A stretch of 64,000 nt of DNA, taken from the NCBI GenBank assembly GCA_039815055.1, contig JBCCAA010000003.1, positions 1 to 64,000 of the forward strand. The letters run 5' to 3'. Shown in pieces: positions 48,110 to 57,282 of the stretch. This DNA is from UBA5336 sp039815055. GTDB taxonomy: Bacteria; Pseudomonadota; Alphaproteobacteria; Caulobacterales; Hyphomonadaceae. Below the pieces are notes generated by a model. It ran no database searches and was not told the origin of the DNA. It saw only the letters and a program-made list of their open reading frames with translations. Positions within the stretch are counted from its first letter, which is position 1, and each line of letters begins with the position of its first letter. The translations under genes and the position numbers were made by a program.

Positions 48110-48133
48110 AAATGTTTCGCGTGCGAAACATTT
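48110..48133. other. Perfect palindrome, parS-like or bidirectional terminator
   Basis: AAATGTTTCGC and GCGAAACATTT form a perfect 11-bp inverted repeat with a 2-nt centre. The core TGTTTCGCGTGCGAAACA resembles the ParB site consensus TGTTTCACGTGAAACA with two extra bases. It lies about 2.6 kb from parA. It is also between the ends of two convergent genes and a T-rich run follows, so a terminator is the competing reading. Confidence 0.5.
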
Positions 48134-48164
48134 TCTCTCCTCGAAAATCCGCCCCTTAAAATCA

Positions 48165-49230
48165 CAAGCTATAGACCTCCAGCATCACGGCCAGCATATC
48201 AGCGGCGACTTCCCTAGGCAGACGTGCTTTCCAAGAATCCGTGTTTGTCCAAACCGCCAGGCCAGCCATCGCCCTGCGTGGCTCTGCGCCTCCCGAACCT
48301 GAGCTCTGGCTGGCATCCGACTCGACAAAGCCACCGCCCGTCACCGTTGCAATCGCTGCCGGTCAATCCAAATCCTGCGGCCCCGCACCCCCGATGTTTA
48401 TTCTCACGGTTCTGCTCGTCATAGTGGCACCATCAGCACTCTTTATCACGTTGCCAGCCGCCGTTGTGCTGCGCTCGATAATTGCTCCGGTGGGCTGACC
48501 GGATAATTGCGTGACCGCGCCGACAATGTCGCCAGGCAAAACGCCGTGTTGTGCCAAGATCAATCGGCCCGGCACGTCACCCACAGCGTTCTGCTGAACC
48601 GCGTCACCAGACGCTGCTGACGCAGCGGGGTCAAATCGCATTGCAGTCACCCATTTGATGCCGTCAGCGCTGATTTTGGTTGAGAAAGCATCCTCGCCGG
48701 CCAGGCCCATTTCAGCGTGACCGTTAAAATCTGTCTGAAACAACAGGCTGGCCGTATCGTCATCGGCGGCCCTATTGATGCGCAGCCGATGGTCACCGCC
48801 GCCATGGATAAGTAAAGTGCCCTCCGCTGCGACGGCAAAACGTGTCTGCGCGTCTGCCGTCGCATTCAGGCCCAAGGTGCCAAAACCTTGCTGGGCCAAA
48901 TCCGCCCACATACTCCCATCGAAGGCCGCAAACATTCCCGTGCTGTGCAAGTATACGACCCAACCCAGGGCAGGGGGAAGACCCGCCAAACCCGGAGCTA
49001 ATCATCGCAACCTCTTGTCCATGCCCAGCCCAATCACCAGTTGGGGCCAACCCGACAATATAGCGTTCGGCCTTGTCCGGGGATGCAGGCGGTGTAGAGG
49101 CTCCGAGCCTGCCTGCAGGCAGCCGCACAGTTGCGTCGAGCAACTGCAGCGCCTCGATGTGGGTGACGTGTTTCTGAGCCTGAGAAGGCTGCAGATAAGG
49201 CATGCCAAGCATAGGCGACGTATCGGACAC
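48165..49230 (-). pseudogene. DUF2793-domain gene broken by frameshift
   Basis: A GTG at 49230 with GGAG seven bases upstream opens a frame reading SDTSPMLGMPYLQPSQAQKH…, the standard N-terminus of DUF2793 proteins of Rhodobacteraceae (often phage- or gene-transfer-agent-like). Near 48970-48990 the match moves to another frame, which continues 'ALGWVVYLHSTGMFAAFDG … LRINRAADDDTASLLFQTDF … EDAFSTKISADG' and ends at 48363. A further fragment (to about 48165) lies in a third frame. At least one indel breaks the gene, so the protein is probably not made; assembly error is the alternative. It points to phage-derived material beside the replication region. Confidence 0.7.
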
Positions 49231-49337
49231 GAAACAACTCCATCGTGAAATCAAGACGAGGGCCAGCAGCTCGGCCGTCTGTATATTTATGGTAGATGCT
49301 GCGTATGTTGCCCGGCGTTCCGCCGTGCGCCCTGGAC

Positions 49338-50351
49338 TCACACAACCTTGCGTACCCAGCCCAGAAAGGCTTTGTCTGGGGAACGCAAGTGAGGTTTGCC
49401 ACTTTGCTGCCAATAGTGGCGCCAGTCCGCCTCCAAAGCGTAGACATCCCGCCCTGGCGCCAGGGTTCGGGCAGCCTCCAACGCATCCGGGGTGAGTTGC
49501 GGCAGGTCTGGCCCCTCAACCAAGATCCGGCGCGGTGTCACACGTAGAATGTCGCCCGGCATTTCTTCGATTTGATAGTCGGGCAGCAGGTCACGGGCAA
49601 TCATCTGGCGCAACATGGCACGGAACACACGACGAGGACTACCCGATCCCGTTTTTTTTAACAGAGTGTCCACCGAGACCCGCCATTCCGGTTGTCTCCC
49701 GCAATGTTTGCGCGCCAGTTCATAAACCCGTCGATCTAGAGGGCGGCGTAGGTGAAAATACTCCCGGCTCAACGTCAGCACAGCGCCAGCTTTCACCGCC
49801 CGAAACAGCCATTCGGACAGGGTGACAGTGACATGCGCCATGCGACCACCCCGAGAACGCCTTACGATCTCCCAGCTTTCAATCAAACCGAAGCCTTTTG
49901 TGGTATCACGATCTCCGGTGACGATATTGGTGGTGATCCGGGTGCCCGCTAGTCGTTCGAAAGCATCACGTAATCGACGATAGCTGTCACCGGATGTTTC
50001 GCGATTGGTGGCCACCAAAAGATCGTGGGCCCGCAGATGCAGTGTTCGCGCAACTTCGCGACCGACATTCAGCGCCGCCATCAGTTGACTGATGCAATAG
50101 ATCAATATGTCCTTGTCGTGAATGGTCGCACGCCCTCTGACCGAAGGGATAACCTTCACGCATACGTCGTTGTGCACATACTCGACCACGTTTCGATCAG
50201 GTCGGGTCGAAAGCGAGAACAAAGGATGTTCCATAGACGCGAGATCGTTCTTGGGAAGCGCATCAAAGACATCGCAAACAAAGAATCCGCCGGAAAGGTT
50301 ATGCGAAAGATCTTCCCGAGGCCCATCGCCAGGAACGGATAAACTACTCAT
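49338..50351 (-). CDS. repA: Plasmid replication initiator RepA (RPA family)
   Basis: This 337-residue protein matches the plasmid replication initiator A family found on RepA-type roseobacter plasmids: 'FFVCDVFDALPKNDLASMEHPLFSLSTRPD' near the N-terminus, 'RATIHDKDILIYC … LMAALN' (about 75-95), 'YRRLRDAFERLAGTRI', and 'LSREYFHLRRPLDRRVYELARKHCG' (winged-helix DNA-binding part). It would bind the iterons just upstream of its own start and open the origin. It is divergent from parA-parB with the origin in between, the standard layout of this replicon class. Confidence 0.88.
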   Translation of the reverse strand: MSSLSVPGDGPREDLSHNLSGGFFVCDVFDALPKNDLASMEHPLFSLSTRPDRNVVEYVHNDVCVKVIPSVRGRATIHDKDILIYCISQLMAALNVGREVARTLHLRAHDLLVATNRETSGDSYRRLRDAFERLAGTRITTNIVTGDRDTTKGFGLIESWEIVRRSRGGRMAHVTVTLSEWLFRAVKAGAVLTLSREYFHLRRPLDRRVYELARKHCGRQPEWRVSVDTLLKKTGSGSPRRVFRAMLRQMIARDLLPDYQIEEMPGDILRVTPRRILVEGPDLPQLTPDALEAARTLAPGRDVYALEADWRHYWQQSGKPHLRSPDKAFLGWVRKVV

Positions 50352-50408
50352 GTTATGCCCCGAACACCAATGAATCGGATCGTGGTTTCATTGACGCTGA
50401 CCCTAAAG

Positions 50409-50417
50409 TTATCCACA
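50409..50417 (+). promoter_or_regulatory. DnaA box
   Basis: TTATCCACA, an exact match to the strong DnaA-box consensus, lies 20 bases before the first iteron in the repA-parA intergenic region. Confidence 0.75.
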
Positions 50418-50436
50418 GGCTGCGTCCAGTCTGCCA

Positions 50437-50502
50437 ATCGGGGGATTGGAGTCGTTTCATCGGGGTATCAGAGTCTTTTTATCGGGGGTTCAGAGTCACT
50501 CT
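50437..50502 (+). repeat. Three tandem 22-bp iterons (putative oriV)
   Basis: ATCGGGG occurs at 50437, 50459 and 50481, each at the head of a 22-base unit with a shared ATCGGGGnnTnnGAGTC core. Exact helical-turn spacing (two turns) is characteristic of initiator-binding iterons. They lie between the DnaA box and a strongly AT-rich stretch, and RepA is the obvious binder. Confidence 0.8.
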
Positions 50503-50688
50503 GTCTTCAAAAAACAAGATTTTATCTTTTAAAAACAAAACAGTGCTAGGAAGAACAGTATCTTGTAACTAAGAATAACAGAAATTTAACACGCAACTTT
50601 TTCTATTGGCTACAAAAGATTACCAAACCAAGCTGAACAACCCTCTGATTTATTTAATAAATACTCTTCTGATCGTATTTTTCTTTGA
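50503..50688. other. AT-rich unwinding region of the origin
   Basis: About 190 bases of strongly A/T-rich sequence with poly-T and poly-A runs, against the GC-rich surroundings. Next to iterons and a DnaA box this suits the site where strands open. It probably also carries the parA promoter. Confidence 0.55.
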
Positions 50689-50728
50689 TGTGCGGTATTT
50701 TTTAGTATATGCTAAGAAAAAGCGCACA
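50689..50728. promoter_or_regulatory. Imperfect 17-bp inverted repeat at the parA start
   Basis: TGTGCGGTATTTTTTAG and CTAAGAAAAAGCGCACA are imperfect inverted copies (three mismatches) around a 6-nt centre, ending exactly at the parA start codon. An operator for ParA/ParB autoregulation or a centromere site is likely. Confidence 0.5.
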
Positions 50729-52140
50729 TGGCGGGAAGATTCATGGCATCCGAGCAGCCTCCCTATTTCAACATTTCCCCGGATTCTGCTTTGGTGGAAC
50801 TTGGAGATTCTGTTACGACCGCAGAGTTTTCTGATCTGGCACAAGCCTGCGCCAGAGGTCGAGAAGACTTGGTTAGCCGTGGATTGGAGGCGGACGGACA
50901 CAAGACGTTGAGGCGATTTTCGACCTGGGAAATCACTCGCTATCTGATCCCAGTGGCAACAGCTCATTTCCGCAGAGTGCTGAAGCAAAACCCTGATTTG
51001 CCGCAAGGCCTGTCAGAGACAGAAGGCGGTGCCAAATGGTTCACGCTTGATGAGGTCTTGCGCCTACGCGCCTATTTTGGATCGGTCGGATCAAAGGCTA
51101 AGGAATATCTGCCATACCGGCCTGCGGGTTTGCCCGCCAAGGTTGCTGCTGTGGCGAATTTCAAGGGTGGGGTAGGCAAGACATCAACCTGCGCGCATCT
51201 CGCAATGTCAGCAGCCCTTGACGGGTACAAGGTTCTGGTGATCGATCTCGACAGCCAGGGATCGATCACGTCGATGTTTGGGGGTCAGGTTGCGGACGAA
51301 TGGAAAACCGTGTTCCCTTTGTTGGCACGTCATTACGCCTTGCATCTGCGCCGCACCAATCAGGGACGCATTGATCGGGGCGAGGCGCCGATCCCGCTGG
51401 ATGAGACATTGAGTGAAGCGCTTGGCATGACGGCCAGCGACTTGGTGCAAAAGACGCATTGGCCCAATATCGATCTGATCGGATCCCAGCTCAATCTTTA
51501 CTGGGCGGAATTCCAGATACCCGTGTGGCGTACTCAGGCCCGTTCTTGGAAGCTGTGGGATGCGCTAAGCGACATGCTGTCTGCCGATAGCCTTTTGGAT
51601 GATTACGATCTGGTGTTTCTGGATACGCCCCCGGCATTGGGGTATCTCACGATCAATGGTCTGGCGGCGGCCGATATATTGCTGGTGCCGGTGGGGGCGT
51701 CATTTCTGGAATTTGATAGCACGGGGCGGTTCTTTGACATGCTGCATGCTACTTTTGCCTCGATAGAAGAGGGGGAGAATATGGCCGCCCGTGCCCTTGG
51801 CCTGCCGGAGACGGCGTTTGAATGGGACGCAGTGCGCGCGGTAATCACCCGCTATGACGGCACCCAACAGGCTGAGCTTGCCAGCCTGATGCAGGCCTAT
51901 CTCGGCCGCACGCTCAGCCCGCAGCGACAGGACTACACCGCGCTGATTGGCCAGGCTGGTGAACAGGTCAGCGGTATCTACGAGGCTGATTACCGCGATT
52001 TCAACCGGGAAACCTATGTACGCGGCCGTGAAGTTTTCGATGCGACTTATGCTGCGTTCAAGACATTACTCTTGGGTGTATGGCGGCGCGATGAACGCGC
52101 TGCGGCCGATGCCACGGAAGGCAAGGGTACCGCAGCATGA
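50728..52140 (+). CDS. parA: Plasmid partition ATPase ParA
   Basis: The 470-residue product starts at ATG 50728; a second ATG at 50743 is also possible. A long N-terminal part (about 1-135) contains a winged-helix-like, DNA-binding region 'KWFTLDEVLRLRAYFGS'. The deviant Walker A FKGGVGKTS (about residues 145-153) and 'VLVIDLDSQGSITSMFG', then 'DLVFLDTPPALGYLT', are hallmarks of type Ia partition ATPases. ParA moves plasmid copies apart on nucleoid DNA when bound to ParB-parS complexes. It probably represses its own promoter at the adjacent palindrome. Confidence 0.92.
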   Translation: MAGRFMASEQPPYFNISPDSALVELGDSVTTAEFSDLAQACARGREDLVSRGLEADGHKTLRRFSTWEITRYLIPVATAHFRRVLKQNPDLPQGLSETEGGAKWFTLDEVLRLRAYFGSVGSKAKEYLPYRPAGLPAKVAAVANFKGGVGKTSTCAHLAMSAALDGYKVLVIDLDSQGSITSMFGGQVADEWKTVFPLLARHYALHLRRTNQGRIDRGEAPIPLDETLSEALGMTASDLVQKTHWPNIDLIGSQLNLYWAEFQIPVWRTQARSWKLWDALSDMLSADSLLDDYDLVFLDTPPALGYLTINGLAAADILLVPVGASFLEFDSTGRFFDMLHATFASIEEGENMAARALGLPETAFEWDAVRAVITRYDGTQQAELASLMQAYLGRTLSPQRQDYTALIGQAGEQVSGIYEADYRDFNRETYVRGREVFDATYAAFKTLLLGVWRRDERAAADATEGKGTAA

Positions 52141-52224
52141 TGTGCGTGTTTGTCGTATGAAACAAAGACACTGCATCAGAGAGGAGCAGGGCAGGGTAGA
52201 CTGCCGGGGCAAAAGGAGGAACCT

Positions 52225-53229
52225 ATGGCAAAGCGCAAGCGATTGACCCCGGCTCAGGCCGACTATCTTTCCGCCAATCCGGCGGGGGCGTCATCGCAAA
52301 TTTGCTCTGATACGCCAACGGGCGCCCTGCGGGGGCCAATCAGCCAGGTTTCAGGTGATGCCGCGGCCCACGCCGCTCTGGATGAATTGGCCGGTGAGAT
52401 ACGCCAGGCCCGCGACAGCGGTCGCTTGATTCAGGAAATTTCCCTCGATGAGATCGACATGGAATATCTGGTGCGTGACCGCGTGGTGGCTGATGACCAG
52501 GAAATGACGGCACTGATGCAATCGATTGCAACCCGTGGCCAGCAGCATCCGATCGAAGTCGTGCAGCTTGCCGCAGATCGGTATGGTCTGATTTCCGGTT
52601 GGCGCAGGGTGACGGCTCTTAAACGATTGCGGGCCACCGGGACAGACGGTTTCGAAACCGCGCTGGCGATTTTGCGTCAGCCTGATACGGCAGCAGATGC
52701 CTATCTGTCCATGGTTGAGGAAAATGAAATCCGCGTTGGGCTGAGCTATTATGAGCGCGCCCGTATCGCGGCAAAGGCAGTAGAGCAGGGGGTCTACGAG
52801 ACAGAAAAGGCCGCTTTGCTTTCCCTATTTCGTAACGCCAGCAGGGCCAAGCGCTCAAAAATTCGGTCCTTTCTGCCTATCTATCATACCCTCGACGATG
52901 CATTGTCCTTTGCGGGCGCCATTCCGGAACGTCTGGGCCTGCGCCTGTCGGCGGCCCTTGAAGAGCATGCGCAGTTTGCTGAAACTCTAAAGACGATCTT
53001 GTCACAAACCCCCCCGGACAGTCCGGAGGCAGAAATGGCACTGATCGACGAGTTGCTGTCACCCGCAAGCAGATCCCCGCGTACTGCGTCGGCGACCTCT
53101 GCCGGTGGGGCAGACGCTTCCCGTGCGGTCACAGTGCAGATGAAAACGCCCGGCACAATCACCCTACGCGGTCCGGGTGCAAATGCGGCGCTGTTAAAAA
53201 AGCTTAAGCGCTGGCTGGATGAAAATTGA
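52225..53229 (+). CDS. parB: Plasmid partition protein ParB
   Basis: The ATG at 52225 is selected for its perfect ribosome-binding site (AAAGGAGG). The 334-residue protein has an N-terminal ParB/Srx CTPase-type fold (about 75-170) with 'SIATRGQQHPIEVVQL … YGLISGWRRVTALKRL', and a helix-turn-helix region (about 180-250). The C-terminus is basic. ParB binds the plasmid centromere parS and stimulates ParA. The gap to parA is 84 nt, so the two are probably co-expressed. Confidence 0.88.
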   Translation: MAKRKRLTPAQADYLSANPAGASSQICSDTPTGALRGPISQVSGDAAAHAALDELAGEIRQARDSGRLIQEISLDEIDMEYLVRDRVVADDQEMTALMQSIATRGQQHPIEVVQLAADRYGLISGWRRVTALKRLRATGTDGFETALAILRQPDTAADAYLSMVEENEIRVGLSYYERARIAAKAVEQGVYETEKAALLSLFRNASRAKRSKIRSFLPIYHTLDDALSFAGAIPERLGLRLSAALEEHAQFAETLKTILSQTPPDSPEAEMALIDELLSPASRSPRTASATSAGGADASRAVTVQMKTPGTITLRGPGANAALLKKLKRWLDEN

Positions 53230-53344
53230 CGGCGGATCCAAGGGAAATACAAGAAGGCATGTAGAGGAGGGTGCACGGCTTGCGACCTGAAATCTCGTCC
53301 TGTAAAACCGTGGCCAATCCTGCAACATGTGCGGAGTGGGCTGT

Positions 53345-56017
53345 GTGGTGAGTCAACATAAGTACAAGACAGCAGCTCTGCTATCAGAAGAGATCGATCT
53401 TCTTAAGGGCTCCCCGCTTTTTGACAGCCAGTGGTATCGCAGCACCTATCCGGATGTAGACCTGTCCGGCTTGGCACCAGAGGAGCATTTTCTGCGCTAT
53501 GGTGGCTTGCTTGGCCGGGACCCGGGACCGCGGTTTAATTCCCGGCTCTATTCCCAGCGTTTCGGATCCCAGATTCCGCCGGATACCCCGCCGCTGATCT
53601 ATCACCTTCACCAGGCCCCCCATACCAAGCGCAAACCCGTTTCGACCTTCCGCAAGAAATTGTGGAGCGGGTTTTCAGAACAGGGGTTAGCGGGATTGCG
53701 TGCCGTGCTTGCCGAACCCGCCTATCACACCCAGGGTAAATCCGAGGCTGCGGTCAACCTGGCTCGTTGGGCCTCGGCAAACGGTCAGTGGGACGAAGCC
53801 GTGACTCTTCTCGAACAAGCACAGCAGATCACGACGGACCTGGCGCAATCCGAACAAGTGGTGTTGCTGCTGATTGAGGCGTTGATCCGCGCGGGCCGTT
53901 TCGAAACGGCAGAGATGCAGCTCGCGCAGTGGCAAGCGGATAGAGGCGGGCGCCTCAGCGGAAATTTTGTCTGCGCCAAAAGCAACCTCCTGATGCTCAA
54001 AGGTGGCACAGAGGCGCATCGCCAGCGTGTGACATTGCTGAACGATCATTTCGTTGCTCACGGTCTCAGCCCGATTTCTCTGGCTGTACAGAATAAGGGA
54101 TTGGTGTTCGGCAATATCCGCTTTGATCCGCCTGCGGCCCCGGTTGATGGGCCCAAGGTCAGTGTCCTGATGCCAGTTTACAATGCCGGCGCGTTCATTG
54201 AGGTCGCGATGCGATCGCTTCTGACCCAAACCTGGCAAAATCTCGAGATTGTCGCCATTGAGGATCACGGAACAGATGACAGCTGGGAGCGCCTGCAGGC
54301 CTTCGCCGCCGAGGACGACCGTGTCAGGGTTTTTCGCAATGATGTAAATATGGGGGCTTATCCGACACGCAATAGGGCTCTGCATCAGGCGACGGGCGAT
54401 TTCATTACCGTGCACGACAGTGATGATTGGTCACACCCGCAGATGATCGAACAGCAAGTTCTGGCGCTGCAGCAAAACCCTTCAGTCAAGGCTATCTGCT
54501 CTGCGATGGCGCGGGTTCATCCGGACATGGATTTCATTCAAAGGCCAAAGCGGGACAATCCCGTTTACATTCATCGCAGCTATCCCTCCTTAATGATCCG
54601 ACGCGACGATCTGACGGAGCTGGGGGAATGGGACAGTGTGTCTGCCAATGCAGATTCCGAGATGATGCACCGAATCCGTGCGCTCTGGGGGAAGGAGACC
54701 CTAAGCGATGCCCTGCCTGATGTGCCATTGTCGTTCTTTCTGGTGCATGAAAACTCCCTAACGCAGCAGGCTGGCACCAACCTGAATTCCGTCAGCTTCG
54801 GCATCCGCAAGGAATATAATCGTCAGGCGGGATATTGGCGGCAGCGGACGGAAAAGATGGATCTGGTGCGCCGCGACATGAAAACGCCCTTTCCGATCCC
54901 TCAGGGTTTGGCGCCACGCAACTGGCCGCGTAACTTTCATTATGACGTGGTGCTGGTGTCCGATTTTGGGCGGACAGGGTTGGTCCAGGCGAACAACCTG
55001 TCCTGGTTGCATGCAGCGCACGCGATGGGCCTGCGCGTCGGGCTCTTCAACTGGCCGCGGGTTGATCACAGCCTGAATGACCTTTTGGACGCTTATCTTG
55101 ATCTGACCTACCACGACAATTTTGATATATTGGTGCCTGAGGACAAGGTGACCTGTGATCTGGTTTTGGTATCTCATGCCGCGGTCCTGGATCAAACGAT
55201 TGACGCGACGCCGACCATCGCCACCGATCAAGTTGTGATTCAGGCCGATATTCTGCACGAAGATCGCTGGTCCGGCCCTGGTCCGGTACGTGATCATGTT
55301 CGCCGCGCAACCCAAAGGTGCCGCACTCTGTTTGGGCAGGAGCCGACATGGTATGCGGTTGGAGCACGCGCTGCGCAACTGCTGCAGATTGGCGAACATA
55401 GGCCCGATCTGCACAGCGATACTTGGTATCCAGCTCTTAAAGTGCATCGACGTTCTTCAGGACGTGGCTCGGAACGTGGTGAGCGCGATATTTTGATTGG
55501 CACACGAGGTGGACCCAAGCCGGTATTTTGGCCCGTTGCAAAATCTGATATCAAGGCCGCTTTTTGTGCAAACGAGCCAGGCATCTCCATGCACTTTGAG
55601 GCTGGCGTACCTGAGCCTTTGCAAAAGATGAAAACCACACCACGCAACTGGCAAACGATGTCCGAATCGCAGCCATCGGGCAGTGGTTTCTACCGGGACC
55701 TGGATTTTTACGTCGCCATCGGTAGCGAGGCAGCGATTCAGCCCTTGTTGCTGGAGGCGCTGCAAGCGATGGCGCATGGTGTGGTCGTGATTGCTCCGCC
55801 GCACGATAAGGACTTGCTTGGGCCGACCGCCCTTTATGCTGCGCCGGGTGCGGTTGCAGACTTGGTCAGATCCGTCTGGCAAGACCCTGCCCGCTATGCG
55901 GCTCAGGTCGCGGCGGGTCTGGATTTCGTGCAGGACAATTGTAACTCACAGCTGGTCGAGGATCGATTGCGAACATTGTTGACGGCGCCACGGCCTCAAG
56001 GCGAATGTTCGTCTTGA
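53345..56017 (+). CDS. Glycosyltransferase (GT2 plus C-terminal GT-B-like region) with YPDV modules
   Basis: GTG at 53345 is preferred: GGAG lies eight bases upstream; an ATG at 53327 would add six residues without a ribosome-binding site. The product has 890 residues. Two modules (about residues 25-80, FDSQWYRSTYPDV core) precede a helical region. The GT2 domain starts near residue 270 ('VSVLMPVYNAGAFIEVAM') and carries 'HDSDDWSH', an SDD form of the metal-binding site. The 360-residue C-terminal part shows a GT-B-like pattern ('FDILVPEDKVTCDLVLVSH … IQPLLLEALQAMAHGVVVIAPP'). The layout parallels the 43290 gene, so the two are paralogues separated by the replication module. Confidence 0.82.
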   Translation: MVSQHKYKTAALLSEEIDLLKGSPLFDSQWYRSTYPDVDLSGLAPEEHFLRYGGLLGRDPGPRFNSRLYSQRFGSQIPPDTPPLIYHLHQAPHTKRKPVSTFRKKLWSGFSEQGLAGLRAVLAEPAYHTQGKSEAAVNLARWASANGQWDEAVTLLEQAQQITTDLAQSEQVVLLLIEALIRAGRFETAEMQLAQWQADRGGRLSGNFVCAKSNLLMLKGGTEAHRQRVTLLNDHFVAHGLSPISLAVQNKGLVFGNIRFDPPAAPVDGPKVSVLMPVYNAGAFIEVAMRSLLTQTWQNLEIVAIEDHGTDDSWERLQAFAAEDDRVRVFRNDVNMGAYPTRNRALHQATGDFITVHDSDDWSHPQMIEQQVLALQQNPSVKAICSAMARVHPDMDFIQRPKRDNPVYIHRSYPSLMIRRDDLTELGEWDSVSANADSEMMHRIRALWGKETLSDALPDVPLSFFLVHENSLTQQAGTNLNSVSFGIRKEYNRQAGYWRQRTEKMDLVRRDMKTPFPIPQGLAPRNWPRNFHYDVVLVSDFGRTGLVQANNLSWLHAAHAMGLRVGLFNWPRVDHSLNDLLDAYLDLTYHDNFDILVPEDKVTCDLVLVSHAAVLDQTIDATPTIATDQVVIQADILHEDRWSGPGPVRDHVRRATQRCRTLFGQEPTWYAVGARAAQLLQIGEHRPDLHSDTWYPALKVHRRSSGRGSERGERDILIGTRGGPKPVFWPVAKSDIKAAFCANEPGISMHFEAGVPEPLQKMKTTPRNWQTMSESQPSGSGFYRDLDFYVAIGSEAAIQPLLLEALQAMAHGVVVIAPPHDKDLLGPTALYAAPGAVADLVRSVWQDPARYAAQVAAGLDFVQDNCNSQLVEDRLRTLLTAPRPQGECSS

Positions 56018-56044
56018 ACGGGTAAATACCGGCGGTCGCGCGTA

Positions 56045-56740
56045 CTAGAGCCGCTCTGAGGCCCAAACGGCGGCTTGGGTACGGTTCTTGACGCCAATCT
56101 TCTGAAAGCAGGTGCGTAGGTAAACTTTGACTGTTGCCTCACAGATGCCAAGTTCTTTCGCGATGTCCTTGTTTGATCCACCCTCCCGCAATTTGCGCAG
56201 AACAGCGTCTTCGCGCGGAGATAGAGGTGCAGTGACCACGGAGTTCTCCCATGGCGCCGGGGCGTGACCAGCGTTGTTTTTGGTATCGCCAGCCTTTTTG
56301 ACGGTATTGGCTACTTCGCCCACATCACCTGTGGCAGATCTATGTTTTGCCGCTGGATCGGAGATGCAGTCGGTTGTGCGTGCAACGCGGTACCCTTGCA
56401 TGACGACAGCTAATGCCCCGATCAGAGCTTCGGTCGGATAATCTTCCGGCATGATGGCTTGAACCTCGTCTCCCAGTAGGGAGCAGGCCGTGTCAACGGC
56501 GCTTTCCGGTATGATCAGCACGATACGAACACCAGGACAAACGGTGCGCAGATAGGTGATCTGAGAGGCCATCGCGCTCGGCGCTCTGCGAGTGTGCAGA
56601 ACGACAACATCATCATCTTGTAAATCGGTGAGTTCGCTGGCTTTTGAGCAGATTGCGCCAATAACAAATTTACGGTGCTCGCAGGTGCTTTCCAGGATGT
56701 CCCGCACCATGTGAACCCGACTGACTATGAATACCGCCAT
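56045..56740 (-). CDS. LuxR-type regulator with receiver-like N-terminus
   Basis: The 231-residue product starts at ATG 56740 with AGGA upstream; a GTG six codons earlier is possible. The last 65 residues form a LuxR/NarL helix-turn-helix (LSPREDAVLRKLREGGSNKDIAKELGI… with 'TVKVYLRTCFQKIGVKNRTQA'). Residues 1-120 follow the response-regulator fold, but the strand that should end in the phosphorylated aspartate reads VVVLHTRRAP, so phosphorylation is improbable. A linker of about 50 residues joins the two. It probably controls the surface-related genes on either side; it is divergent from another LuxR-type gene. Confidence 0.8.
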   Translation of the reverse strand: MAVFIVSRVHMVRDILESTCEHRKFVIGAICSKASELTDLQDDDVVVLHTRRAPSAMASQITYLRTVCPGVRIVLIIPESAVDTACSLLGDEVQAIMPEDYPTEALIGALAVVMQGYRVARTTDCISDPAAKHRSATGDVGEVANTVKKAGDTKNNAGHAPAPWENSVVTAPLSPREDAVLRKLREGGSNKDIAKELGICEATVKVYLRTCFQKIGVKNRTQAAVWASERL

Positions 56741-57282
56741 AAAACATGTTTCCTGCACTGTTCAAAACAAAAATCACAAATATTTGAAACGCGCTCTTTT
56801 AAGGCTTAAACTCCTGCAAGAGTTTGAAATAATTCGCTAAATTTAGCATGGTCATAGCGGGCGCGTATTAAGCAAATGTTAGCTAGTGATTGTTTTATCA
56901 GGAAGAAATTTATCTTCAATGTGACAACATCCTGTCCAAAAGTGTTAAAACTCGATTTCTAGATGCTTTGAAAACCTGTGTTTTGTTTTTTTTTCAAAAG
57001 GTTAATGTGAAAGCTGATAGGCGGGTTAATTGTTTACGATATAAAAAAAATCTGTTTCGGGTTCAGTGACTCACACGCTATAGTTGCGCGTAAATTTATT
57101 AGATCTACTCTGAATAAGTTTTAGTGGTACCACGACCCGCAAGGTTTTCACTTTCTCGTTAGGATAGCCGCACCAATCTCCCGATTCTGCCCGTTTCCTG
57201 TCCTTCTGGTCTAAGCCTTCTGCGTCCTATACGCCCCGCCCGGCCTCTTGGTACTCTATAGCTGTTAACCGGGGGAAATTTG
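56741..57282. promoter_or_regulatory. AT-rich region between divergent regulator genes
   Basis: About 540 AT-rich bases with no credible gene. It contains short inverted repeats such as TTTAAG-G-CTTAAA at 56798-56810. It must hold both regulators' promoters. The length suggests binding sites for several proteins. Confidence 0.5.

Noticed and set aside
50437..50502. The three 22-base repeats as a short CRISPR array
   Set aside because: The units are directly adjacent without spacers and lie next to repA and a DnaA box, which fits iterons.
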